Positions 1 to 7,839 of a DNA stretch of 33,035 bases are shown in pieces. Every line of letters begins with the position of its first letter. The stretch's first letter is position 1. The notes below the pieces were generated by a model, which made no database searches, had not been told where the DNA came from, and worked only from the letters and a program-made list of their open reading frames with translations. The stretch comes from Bacteroidales bacterium (lineage in GTDB: Bacteria > Bacteroidota > Bacteroidia > Bacteroidales > JAFGHD01): NCBI GenBank assembly GCA_016927695.1, contig JAFGME010000051.1, forward strand, positions 1 through 33,035, read 5' to 3'. The position numbers and the translations under genes were made by a program.

Positions 1-378
1 AAAGCCTCACCGATCCTGAAGACAGAAGATATCATTCAGGCCAGAAAAGTGGTAAGGGAAGTGTATCTCGACGAAAAAATTGAGAATTACATCACGGATA
101 TTGTCTTCTCTTCAAGGTATCCTTCCAAATACAAGCTTTCTAAGTTTGAGGGGATGATCAATTACGGGGCCTCGCCTCGTGCCAGCATTTACCTCGCCCT
201 GGCTTCAAAAGCCTATGCCTTTATCAAACGGAGGGGCTACGTCATCCCCGAGGACATCAGAGCCATCGCTTATGACGTAATGCGCCACAGGATCGGCCTG
301 ACCTATGAAGCAGAAGCCGAAAACATCACGACCGAAATGATCATAAGCGAAATACTCAACACAGTTGAGGTGCCTTAA
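1..378 (+). CDS. MoxR-family AAA+ ATPase, C-terminal part (5' end outside window)
   Basis: The reading frame is open from the first base and ends at TAA 376-378, so only the last 125 residues are present. The visible part matches the C-terminal lid domain of MoxR ATPases: it has the EDIIQARKVVREVYLDEKIE segment, then the YGASPRASIYLALASKAYAF sensor-2 segment, whose arginine contacts ATP in this family, and the RGYVIPEDIRAIAYDVMRHR helix pair. The Walker A and B motifs would lie upstream. MoxR proteins act as chaperone-like ATPases on VWA-domain partners. Here the gene heads a DUF58-Bat operon with 48 bases to the next start, the usual context for this subfamily. The identity is firm; its target in this organism is inferred from context. 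Confidence 0.93.
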   Translation, partial: KASPILKTEDIIQARKVVREVYLDEKIENYITDIVFSSRYPSKYKLSKFEGMINYGASPRASIYLALASKAYAFIKRRGYVIPEDIRAIAYDVMRHRIGLTYEAEAENITTEMIISEILNTVEVP

Positions 379-426
379 TCCTGTTTTTGCCAGTCAGTAT
401 TACAATACACCTGAAAAACACATTCA

Positions 427-1302
427 GTGGAAGCAAAGGAAGTATTCAAGAAAGTCAGGAAAATAGAGATAAAGACCCGGGGATTGTCCAACCAGATATT
501 TTCGGGACATTATCACAGTTCCTTTAAAGGAAAGGGAATGGCTTTCAGTGAAGTCAGGGAATACATCTATGGCGATGATATCAGGAATATCGACTGGAAT
601 GTTACGGCAAGATTCCACCATCCTTATGTAAAAGTCTTTGAAGAGGAAAGAGAACTTACTGTAATGCTTCTGATTGATGTGAGCGGATCCAATGAATTCG
701 GCACCCGGGTACAGCTAAAAGAGGAACAGATGACGGAAATCGCCGCAGTGCTCGCCTTTTCTGCCATTCAGAACAATGATAAAGTGGGGGTTATTTTTTT
801 CAGCGATAAGATAGAGAAATTCATCCCCCCCAAAAAAGGATCATTACATATCCTGCGGATCATCAGGGAACTCATCGATTTTAAACCTTCAAGCCAGAGG
901 ACAAACATCTCAGAGGCATTACGGTACCTCACCAATGCCCTGAAAAAAAGATGTACCTCTTTTCTTATTTCCGATTTTATCGACAAGGGTTTTGAAGATG
1001 CCCTGAAAATTGCACGTAATAAGCACGACATTGTGGCTCTTAAAATATACGACCACCGTGAATCGGAGTTGCCGCCCGTGGGAATGGTAAAACTTTACGA
1101 CAAGGAAACCGGTCAGAAAAAATGGGTAGACACCTCCAGCGCCAAAGTACGTCAGGAGTATAAGGATTGGTGGGTGGAGCATGAAAAGTACATTCAGACG
1201 GTTTTTCTTAAAAGCGGCGTCGATTCGGCAAATATCCGCACCGACCAGGACTATGTTAAACCATTGGTAAGTCTTTTCAAAAAAAGGGAGGCACGGTTCT
1301 GA
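427..1302 (+). CDS. DUF58 domain protein (VWA-like)
   Basis: A 291-residue protein with a GTG start at 427. This start gives the N-terminus usual for the family (KEVFKKVRKIEIKTRGLSNQ), and no ATG fits. The DUF58 signature YIYGDDIRNIDWNVTARF lies near residues 47-64. It is followed by a VWA-like fold with a MIDAS-type motif, D84-x-S86-x-S88 (LLIDVSGSN). No signal peptide or membrane span is evident, so it should be cytoplasmic. DUF58 proteins are standard partners of MoxR ATPases and precede the Bat genes in Bacteroidota. The stop is one base from the next ATG, so translation is probably coupled. The exact biochemical role of the family is not established. Confidence 0.93.
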   Translation: MEAKEVFKKVRKIEIKTRGLSNQIFSGHYHSSFKGKGMAFSEVREYIYGDDIRNIDWNVTARFHHPYVKVFEEERELTVMLLIDVSGSNEFGTRVQLKEEQMTEIAAVLAFSAIQNNDKVGVIFFSDKIEKFIPPKKGSLHILRIIRELIDFKPSSQRTNISEALRYLTNALKKRCTSFLISDFIDKGFEDALKIARNKHDIVALKIYDHRESELPPVGMVKLYDKETGQKKWVDTSSAKVRQEYKDWWVEHEKYIQTVFLKSGVDSANIRTDQDYVKPLVSLFKKREARF

Positions 1303-1303
1303 A

Positions 1304-2359
1304 ATGAACAGGATACTGACAATCACCGGAGCAATACTCATCTTTGCCTGCATGAGCATCACCCAGGCACAGGTCGCGGTGGAGGCCCGCCTTGACACCA
1401 ATGCCATACTGGTGGGTGACCAGGTGGATCTGTATCTGACCATTACCTACCCGCAGAATGTCAACGTTGGGTGGCCTTCAATCAAAGATACCATAACCGG
1501 CGACATTGAAATACTCCGGACTTTCAGGCCCGACTCCGTACTCGATGACCAAAGATCCAGCATCACCCACTCCAGGGTTTTCACTGTAACAGCCTTTGAT
1601 TCGGGTTTTTACGCCATACCCCCTTTTGTGTTCCGTTACAGGTATCCTGAGGATACAGGGTTCAGCACAATGGAAACAAGACCATTGCTGCTCGAAGTTT
1701 ACACCCTGCCGGTTGATCTCTCCGCCGAAATCAAAGACATCAGGGAGCCCCTCAGGGCGCCGTTCACTTTCAGAGAAGCCCTGCCCTGGATCATCACTTT
1801 CATCCTGATCGCCGGTGCAGGCTATTTTATATATGTATATTCCCGGAAAAGGAAAAAAGAAGAACCTTTGTTCAGGCCTCCGTTGAAAATCTCAAAGCCG
1901 CCTTTTGAACTGGCTATGGATGCACTGGAAAACCTGAAATATAAAAAACTTTGGCAAAGCGGGCAAGTAAAAGAATATTATACGGAACTCACGGAGATTG
2001 TCAGGTCTTATCTCGAAGGGCAGTTTTCCATTCATGCCCTCGAATATACCACATCTGAAATCATGGATGGCATTCAGAGGACTTCGGTCAATCAACAGGC
2101 ACGCAATAAGCTCTCCGGAGTGCTCACTCTTGCCGATCTGGTAAAATTTGCCAAAGGAAATCCCACACCCCTTGAAAACGATCTTTCCCTCAACCATATT
2201 TTTGATTTCGTGAGAGAGTCATACGGTATTGTGCATCAGATGGAGAAAAAAACCGGGCAAATGACGCCGGAAACTCTCGCTGTTGATGCCGGTGACAGGG
2301 ATAATGAGGGTAGTGATAATAACAGTCTGAAATCTGAAGAAAATGTTGAGAATGTTTGA
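1304..2359 (+). CDS. Bat operon membrane protein with BatD-like cytoplasmic domain
   Basis: A 351-residue protein. An N-terminal signal peptide (residues 1-23, ending ITQAQ) leads to a beta-rich periplasmic region of about 135 residues, one membrane span near residues 162-180 followed by SRKRKKEE, and a helical cytoplasmic domain. That domain contains KEYYTELTEIVRSYLEGQFSI, which resembles the C-terminal domain of the BatD encoded downstream (DSFYIEISQALWGYLSDKFSI). The acidic tail (about residues 330-351) overlaps the batA start by 17 bases. Genes of this type sit between DUF58 and batA in many Bacteroidota but have no settled name. The topology suggests a periplasmic sensor or scaffold linked to the MoxR/DUF58 side; this is inferred. 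Confidence 0.85.
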   Translation: MNRILTITGAILIFACMSITQAQVAVEARLDTNAILVGDQVDLYLTITYPQNVNVGWPSIKDTITGDIEILRTFRPDSVLDDQRSSITHSRVFTVTAFDSGFYAIPPFVFRYRYPEDTGFSTMETRPLLLEVYTLPVDLSAEIKDIREPLRAPFTFREALPWIITFILIAGAGYFIYVYSRKRKKEEPLFRPPLKISKPPFELAMDALENLKYKKLWQSGQVKEYYTELTEIVRSYLEGQFSIHALEYTTSEIMDGIQRTSVNQQARNKLSGVLTLADLVKFAKGNPTPLENDLSLNHIFDFVRESYGIVHQMEKKTGQMTPETLAVDAGDRDNEGSDNNSLKSEENVENV

Positions 2360-3338
2360 ATTTGCAAACCCTGAGTATTTGTACTTTTTGCTGGCGCTGC
2401 CTTTGATAGCGCTGTGGTACTGGTACAGGCACCGGACTGACAGTCCGGATTTGCAGATATCGACTTTTCAGAGTTTCAGGGCAAATTCCGGCAGGATTAG
2501 GATATATCTTTACACCCTGCTGTATGTATTCAGGCTAATTGCTTTGGGACTTTTGATCATTGCCCTGGCACGGCCTCAAACCACCAGCAGCAGGCAGGAT
2601 GTAAGTATTGAAGGAATTGATATTGTGATGGCGCTCGATGTTTCGGGAAGCATGCTTGCCCAGGATCTTAAGCCCGACCGGCTTGAAGCGGCGAAACAGG
2701 TGGCCTCCGAATTTATCTCCGGACGACCGGACGACCGTTTTGGCCTCATTATTTTCAGCGGCGAAACATTCACTCAATGCCCCATTACAACTGACCATTC
2801 GGTTGTATTAAATCTTTTCGGTGAGGTAAAAAGCGGGATGATCGAAGACGGAACTGCCATAGGCGATGGTCTGGCCACGGCCGTTACCAGGCTGAAAGAC
2901 AGCAAAGCAGTGAGTAAAGTCATCATTCTGCTCACCGATGGCATCAACAATATGGGCGCCCTTGATCCTGTGTCGTCAGCAGAGATTGCTAAACTTTACA
3001 ACATCAGAATTTATACCATTGGCGTGGGCACACTAGGAACCGCCCCTTATCCTGTGCAAACGCCATTTGGCATACAATACCAGCAGGTTGAGGTGAAAAT
3101 TGATGAAGACCTCCTGCAAAAGGTGGCTGCCATGACGGATGGCAGGTACTTCCGTGCCACAAGCAACAGCAAACTGAGGGAAATTTACGATGAAATCGAC
3201 CAAATGGAAAAATCCAAAATAGATGTTACCGAATTTCGCAGGAAAAAGGAGGAATTTTTCATTTTTGCCCTGATAGCGCTGATATTATTATCCGCAGAGA
3301 TTATTTTAAGAAATACAGTGTTTAAATCAATGACCTGA
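2343..3338 (+). CDS. batA: BatA, VWA-domain membrane protein
   Basis: A 331-residue protein. It begins with the FEFANPEYLYFLLALPLIAL segment typical of BatA/BatB. Membrane spans lie near residues 10-25 and 55-75, and a C-terminal span near 305-325 (FFIFALIALILLSAEIIL). Between them is a VWA domain with a complete MIDAS: D99-x-S101-x-S103 (DVSGSM), a later threonine (EDGTAIGD) and an aspartate (LLTDGINN). The start at 2343 overlaps the preceding gene. An in-frame ATG at 2352 is equally plausible and would still give the conserved N-terminus. In Bacteroides fragilis the bat genes were linked to aerotolerance; the complex is thought to sit in the inner membrane with its VWA domains in the periplasm. 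Confidence 0.95.
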   Translation: MLRMFEFANPEYLYFLLALPLIALWYWYRHRTDSPDLQISTFQSFRANSGRIRIYLYTLLYVFRLIALGLLIIALARPQTTSSRQDVSIEGIDIVMALDVSGSMLAQDLKPDRLEAAKQVASEFISGRPDDRFGLIIFSGETFTQCPITTDHSVVLNLFGEVKSGMIEDGTAIGDGLATAVTRLKDSKAVSKVIILLTDGINNMGALDPVSSAEIAKLYNIRIYTIGVGTLGTAPYPVQTPFGIQYQQVEVKIDEDLLQKVAAMTDGRYFRATSNSKLREIYDEIDQMEKSKIDVTEFRRKKEEFFIFALIALILLSAEIILRNTVFKSMT

Positions 3339-3340
3339 TT

Positions 3341-4378
3341 ATGGAATTGGTGCGTTTCGAACATATAAATCTGCTCTATGCCTTGTTTCTGATTCCTTTG
3401 CTGGCTGTCGTTTTCCGGCTGATGCTGAGGTGGAGGAAAAAAGCGTTGGCATTGTTCGGGGAGAAGAAGGTAATATCTAAGCTGATTTACAATACAGCCC
3501 CCGGAAAAGCTGTTACGAAATTCATCCTGCTTATGATGGCGCTGGCATTTCTCATCCTGGGGCTAAGCAATCCCCAGGTGGGCTCAAAGCTGGTGGAGGG
3601 AGAAAGAAAAGGCATTGACATTATGATTGCCCTGGATGTTTCAACAAGTATGCTTGCAGAAGACATAAAACCCAACCGGCTCGAAAAGGCAAAACAATCC
3701 ATCTCCAGATTGATTGACCAGCTTTCCAATGACAGGATTGGAATCATTGTATTTGCAGGCAAAGCCTATACTCAACTCCCCATCACTACCGATTACGCCG
3801 CAGCAAAAATGTTTCTCAGCACCATCAATACGAACATTGTGCCTGTTCAGGGCACTGCCATCGGCGAAGCCATCAACCTGGCCGTATCTTCATTTGACGA
3901 CCAAAAGCACAGCAAAGCCATCATCATCATCTCCGACGGAGAAAACCATGAGGATGACGCCGCCAGGGCAGCCGCTGAAGCCGCCGAAGCCGGGATACGG
4001 ATTTATACCATTGGTATGGGTCAACCGGAAGGCTCTCCTATTCCGGCTTTTGACCAGTTCAACAGGAAAACCGGTTATAAAAAAGACAGGCAGGGCAATA
4101 CTGTAGTGACAAAACTAAATGAAATCATGCTCCAGCAAATTGCCTCCGCCGGAAACGGTGTATATGTAAGAGCTACCAGCGCTTCCGCCGGTCTGCAAAA
4201 AATTTTCGACGAGGTTAATAAACTCGAAAAAACCGAGTATGAATCCAAAATGTTTTCTGATTATGAAGCCCGGTTTCAATACTTCATTGCCCCCGCCATT
4301 CTGCTGCTGATACTGGAGTTGCTTATGTTCGACAGAAAAAGCAGGATCATGAACAAAATAAAAATCTTTGACAGATGA
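3341..4378 (+). CDS. batB: BatB, VWA-domain membrane protein
   Basis: A 345-residue paralogue of the preceding BatA, starting two bases after its stop. It has the same layout: N-terminal spans (LLYALFLIPLLAVVF and ITKFILLMMALAFLILGL-like region), a VWA domain with MIDAS D99-x-S101-x-S103 (DVSTSM), a TAIGEAINLA segment and ISDGENHED, then a C-terminal span (FIAPAILLLILELLMF). The MIDAS residues sit at exactly the same positions as in BatA, which fits a gene duplication. The longer insert before the last helix (PIPAFDQFNRKTGYKKDRQG) separates BatB from BatA. Its end overlaps the batC start by four bases. Confidence 0.95.
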   Translation: MELVRFEHINLLYALFLIPLLAVVFRLMLRWRKKALALFGEKKVISKLIYNTAPGKAVTKFILLMMALAFLILGLSNPQVGSKLVEGERKGIDIMIALDVSTSMLAEDIKPNRLEKAKQSISRLIDQLSNDRIGIIVFAGKAYTQLPITTDYAAAKMFLSTINTNIVPVQGTAIGEAINLAVSSFDDQKHSKAIIIISDGENHEDDAARAAAEAAEAGIRIYTIGMGQPEGSPIPAFDQFNRKTGYKKDRQGNTVVTKLNEIMLQQIASAGNGVYVRATSASAGLQKIFDEVNKLEKTEYESKMFSDYEARFQYFIAPAILLLILELLMFDRKSRIMNKIKIFDR

Positions 4379-5100
4379 AATCCATAGCCCTGATCACGAT
4401 CGTTTTGTTAACTACCCTGTCCACTGGCATTTACGGCCAGAAGGAAAACAAACATATCCGGAGCGGCAACGGGCATTATGCTGAAAACGATTTCAAAAAT
4501 GCCGAGCTTGACTATCTGAAGGCCCTTGAGGCACAGCCCGGTTCCTACAAAGGGCAGTATAACCTGGGGGGAGCCCTGTATAAACAGGGCAATTATGAAG
4601 ATGCAGGAAAGATCTACGGAAACCTGGCCTCCGGTGACCGGACAGACGAATCCAGGGCCGCCGCATATTATAATCTTGGCAACTCACTGGTGCAGTCGGA
4701 AAAGTATGATGAGGCAGTGGATGCCTACAAAAATGCCCTGCGACTGACCCCGGAAGACATGGATGCCAAGTACAATATGGAATTTGCCAAAAGAATGATC
4801 CGGCAGCAACAAAATAAAGATCAACAACAGGACCAGGACAAAGAGGGTCAGGACAAACAGCAACAGGATAAAAATAACCAGGACCAGCAACCAAAGGAAG
4901 AAGATCAGCAACAGCAGGATCAACAGCAGCAACAACAAAAAGAACATGATCAACAGCAACAGCAGCAACAGCAAATGTCGAAAAAAGATGCAGAAAGGAT
5001 GCTGGAAGCCTTAAAAAATGATGAACAGAAAACCCTTGAAAAAATCAGGCTTCAGCAAATGATGCAGGGGAAAAAAGTTCAGACTGAAAAAGACTGGTGA
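4375..5100 (+). CDS. batC: BatC, TPR protein with glutamine-rich tail
   Basis: A 241-residue protein with a signal peptide (residues 1-21, ending GIYGQ). TPR repeats follow at about residues 28-133 (AENDFKNAELDYLKALEAQP; AAAYYNLGNSLVQSEKYDEA; AVDAYKNALRLTPEDMDAKY). From about residue 143 to 200 the sequence is almost only Q, D, K, E and N, encoded by CAG/CAA repeats around 4803-4975. A short helix then ends the protein (SKKDAERMLEALKNDEQKTLE). BatC proteins usually have this TPR plus low-complexity form. The ATGA overlap with batB suggests translational coupling. The TPR part probably binds another Bat protein in the periplasm; the role of the Q-rich tract is unknown. Confidence 0.93.
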   Translation: MKSIALITIVLLTTLSTGIYGQKENKHIRSGNGHYAENDFKNAELDYLKALEAQPGSYKGQYNLGGALYKQGNYEDAGKIYGNLASGDRTDESRAAAYYNLGNSLVQSEKYDEAVDAYKNALRLTPEDMDAKYNMEFAKRMIRQQQNKDQQQDQDKEGQDKQQQDKNNQDQQPKEEDQQQQDQQQQQQKEHDQQQQQQQQMSKKDAERMLEALKNDEQKTLEKIRLQQMMQGKKVQTEKDW

Positions 5101-5111
5101 CAGATTTTAAA

Positions 5112-5119
5112 TAACTTTG
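5112..5119 (+). promoter_or_regulatory. Possible internal -7 box before batD
   Basis: TAACTTTG matches the Bacteroidota -7 consensus TAnnTTTG and lies 10 bases before the batD ATG, in the only sizeable gap (29 bases) of the downstream bat genes. No TTG or TTTG is seen at the usual distance upstream, so an internal promoter is only possible. Confidence 0.25.
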
Positions 5120-5129
5120 TTTCATATTT

Positions 5130-6980
5130 ATGATGCGGTTCATCTCACTGGTATACGTTTTAACCCTCCTGGTTGCCCCGGCTGGCTTCACACAGAATGT
5201 CAGCTTTACGGGGTCATCCAAGACTACCGTTGCTGTCGGTGAGAAGTTCAATCTCGTTTACACCCTCAATGCCGAAGGCGAAAACTTCAGGGGCCCGGCC
5301 ATGCCCGATTTCAACGTATTAAGCGGGCCTTTCACCTCTTCCAGTTCAAATATCCAGATCATCAACGGTCAATTGTCTAAATCGGTTGAATTGACATTCA
5401 CTTATGTCCTCAGCGCTGTAAAAGAGGGAGTTTTCGATATACCTGCGGCCACAGTGACTGTCGGAGGAAAACAATACAGATCGAACATCATCAAAATCCA
5501 GGTGGTTAAAGGGGCCAGCCAGCAAACTCCGGGACAGGGAAGAAATCAGCAAGACAGAAGCAGCGGCGGTATTTCCCTTGATAAAGATGTTTTTCTGCGG
5601 GCGATCGCAGACAAAAAAAATCCGATGCAGGGAGAACAGGTGATCGTTACCTATAAAATATATACCAAGGTTCCTATTTCGCATATCGACATTCAAAAAC
5701 TGGCTTCCTTTCCTGGATTCTGGTCACAAAACCTGCTCAAGGAGAATGAACAATTGAAGCAATACACCGAATACATCAACGGAGAAGAATATGTGGTGGC
5801 AGATGTGAGGAAAGTGGCCCTTTTTGCCCAGAAAACCGGAAAACTGACCATTGAGCCGCTTGAAATGGAATGTGTGGCCCAGGTCAGGCAGCAATCCCAA
5901 AAAAGAACCAGGGACCCGTTCTTCGACAGCTTTTTCAATGATCCTTTCTTCAACAGATATCAAAATGTTGAGTTAAACCTCAAATCCAATCCGCTCACGT
6001 TAGACATTAAACCCCTGCCATCGCAAAACAGGCCTGCAGATTTCAACGGCTCTGTCGGGAACTTCTCATTTAATGCAACCATCAATAAAACAAATCTGAA
6101 GTCAAACGAAGCCGTAAATCTGAAGATTGTCATTGCAGGAACAGGAAATATTGAACTTATTGAGAATCCGGTCATCAACTTCCCCCCTGACTTTGAAGTG
6201 TATGATCCCAAAGTGTCGCTTAACATCAATACCGGTAACACCGGCGTTTCAGGCCAGAAAACTTATGAATATCTGATCATACCCCGTCAGCCGGGAAGTT
6301 TCAGGATCAATCCCGTACGCTTCAGTTACTTTGACCTGGCGAAAAATGCCTACGTCACACACACCTCCCCCGAATTTGCCCTGGAAGTGGAAAAAGGAGA
6401 CGGGCAGGAGAGCCAGGTAACATATAGCGGTGTTAATCAGGAAGATATTAAGTTCATTGGAACCGACATACGGTACATTAAACCGGAATTGCCGGTTTTT
6501 AAACTGATAAACAATCATTTTTTCAACTCTTCAGGATTTTACCTCCTGCTTGCCGCACCTGTGGTATTGTTCCTCCTTTTTATCATGCTGTGGAAAAAGG
6601 AGCTGAAAAAGAGAAGCAACCTTGCGCTCATGAAAAACAGAAAAGCCACCAAGGTAGCATTGAAAAGGCTCAAAAATGCCCATCTGCTGATGAAGGAAAA
6701 CAAAGCCGACAGCTTTTATATTGAAATCTCGCAGGCTTTGTGGGGCTACCTGAGCGACAAATTCAGCATTCCATTGGCGGAACTTTCATCCGAAACGGCA
6801 CACCAATATCTTGAGAAGGAAGCCATTGACAGCGAAACAGCCCAAAGTTTTCTGAAAACCGTGGAAGAAACCGAATTTGCCCGCTTTGCCCCGGGCGAAG
6901 CCGGAAAAAGTATGCAGGACATTTATGAAAGGGCGCTAAACGCAATTACACAGGTTGAAAAAGAATTGAGCAGAAAATGA
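5130..6980 (+). CDS. batD: BatD, BatD/oxygen-tolerance family protein
   Basis: A 616-residue protein. It has a signal peptide (residues 1-22, ending AGFTQ) and a large periplasmic beta-sandwich region beginning FTGSSKTTVAVGEKFNLVYT, the family's usual opening. A G/Q/S-rich linker lies near residues 130-148, and the conserved DVFLRAIADKKNPMQGEQV segment near 151-169. One membrane span lies near 470-490, followed by a basic stretch and a helical cytoplasmic domain. BatD belongs to the BatD/oxygen-tolerance family (PF13584) and is taken to be a periplasmic scaffold of the Bat complex. ATG 5130 is followed immediately by a second ATG at 5133; either could be used. The stop overlaps the batE start by four bases. 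Length and layout are typical. Confidence 0.94.
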   Translation: MMRFISLVYVLTLLVAPAGFTQNVSFTGSSKTTVAVGEKFNLVYTLNAEGENFRGPAMPDFNVLSGPFTSSSSNIQIINGQLSKSVELTFTYVLSAVKEGVFDIPAATVTVGGKQYRSNIIKIQVVKGASQQTPGQGRNQQDRSSGGISLDKDVFLRAIADKKNPMQGEQVIVTYKIYTKVPISHIDIQKLASFPGFWSQNLLKENEQLKQYTEYINGEEYVVADVRKVALFAQKTGKLTIEPLEMECVAQVRQQSQKRTRDPFFDSFFNDPFFNRYQNVELNLKSNPLTLDIKPLPSQNRPADFNGSVGNFSFNATINKTNLKSNEAVNLKIVIAGTGNIELIENPVINFPPDFEVYDPKVSLNINTGNTGVSGQKTYEYLIIPRQPGSFRINPVRFSYFDLAKNAYVTHTSPEFALEVEKGDGQESQVTYSGVNQEDIKFIGTDIRYIKPELPVFKLINNHFFNSSGFYLLLAAPVVLFLLFIMLWKKELKKRSNLALMKNRKATKVALKRLKNAHLLMKENKADSFYIEISQALWGYLSDKFSIPLAELSSETAHQYLEKEAIDSETAQSFLKTVEETEFARFAPGEAGKSMQDIYERALNAITQVEKELSRK

Positions 6981-7744
6981 AAATATTTCTGAAAACCGGG
7001 GTATTACTGATCTTTTTCCTGATCTCAGGAAAGGTATCGCAGGCCATCCGGCCTGACAGCGCCTTTATGCAGGCAAACCACCTGTATACTTCCGAAATGT
7101 ACAGCGATGCTTCCGCCTTGTACCTCAAAATAATTGAATCCGGTTTCGGATCGCCTGAATTGTACTATAATCTTGGCAATGCCTGTTTCAAGATGAACGA
7201 CCTTCCCAATGCCATTCTCTATTTTGAGAAAGCGCGAAAGCTTGCCCCGAATGACGAAGATATCCTTTATAACCTGAGAGTGGCGAATACCAGGATAGCA
7301 GATAAAATTGAACCTGTTCCTGAACTGTTCTTCAAAAGATGGTGGAGGAATATGTTTACGGCTTTTAGCTCCACCACCTGGGCCGTTGCGGGTATACTTC
7401 TGCTTTTTCTTTTCTTCTCCGGCATTTCAGTGTATCTCCTCACCCGCTCAACCGGCGTCAGAAAAACCGCCTTTTATTCTGCCGTCGCCGCCCTTTTCCT
7501 CATGGCTATTTCAATCTATCTGGCCTCAACACGATACAGATACGAAACTTCATCCCCCGAAGCCATTGTTTTCACCCCGACCATCACCGTCAAAAGTTCG
7601 CCCCGGGGAAACAGTGTCGACTTGTTTGTAATTCATGAAGGCACCAAGGTGAGGATCATTGAGGAATTTTCCGGATGGTTTGAAATCAGGATTGCCAGCG
7701 GCAGTGTGGGATGGCTTCCTGCCGATGCCGTTAAAAAAATCTGA
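6977..7744 (+). CDS. batE: BatE, TPR and SH3-like membrane protein
   Basis: A 255-residue protein with a signal peptide (about residues 1-23), TPR units (ASALYLKIIESGFGSPELYY; LGNACFKMNDLPNAILYFEK) up to about residue 100, two membrane spans near 132-155 and 164-184, and a C-terminal bacterial SH3-like domain at about 195-255 (ITVKSSPRGNSVDLFVIHEG; VRIIEEFSGWFEIRIASGSV). The SH3 domain suggests contact with peptidoglycan or another envelope partner. It is the last Bat gene: a 95-base gap follows and the next gene belongs to another family. No clear terminator hairpin with a T-run is seen after it. Confidence 0.94.
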   Translation: MKIFLKTGVLLIFFLISGKVSQAIRPDSAFMQANHLYTSEMYSDASALYLKIIESGFGSPELYYNLGNACFKMNDLPNAILYFEKARKLAPNDEDILYNLRVANTRIADKIEPVPELFFKRWWRNMFTAFSSTTWAVAGILLLFLFFSGISVYLLTRSTGVRKTAFYSAVAALFLMAISIYLASTRYRYETSSPEAIVFTPTITVKSSPRGNSVDLFVIHEGTKVRIIEEFSGWFEIRIASGSVGWLPADAVKKI

Positions 7745-7816
7745 CCCCGGGCGCTCCGGTTCCCCTGTATGACAATCCATAAGGAACAATTTTTCAGGTT
7801 TTTTAACCATTCTTTA

Positions 7817-7824
7817 TATCTTCG
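7817..7824 (+). promoter_or_regulatory. Possible -7 box before transglutaminase-like lipoprotein gene
   Basis: TATCTTCG is one base from TAnnTTTG and lies 15 bases before the ATG at 7840. No good -33 element is visible. Confidence 0.25.
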
Positions 7825-7839
7825 TGGGAAAATTGCATA

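Noticed and set aside
919-1443. Antisense frame across the DUF58 gene and the following gene
   Set aside because: It has no recognisable domain and lies opposite two well-supported genes.
4684-4974. Open leucine-rich frame antisense to batC
   Set aside because: It is the mirror of the CAG/CAA repeat; it has no own promoter, and the sense gene is certain.
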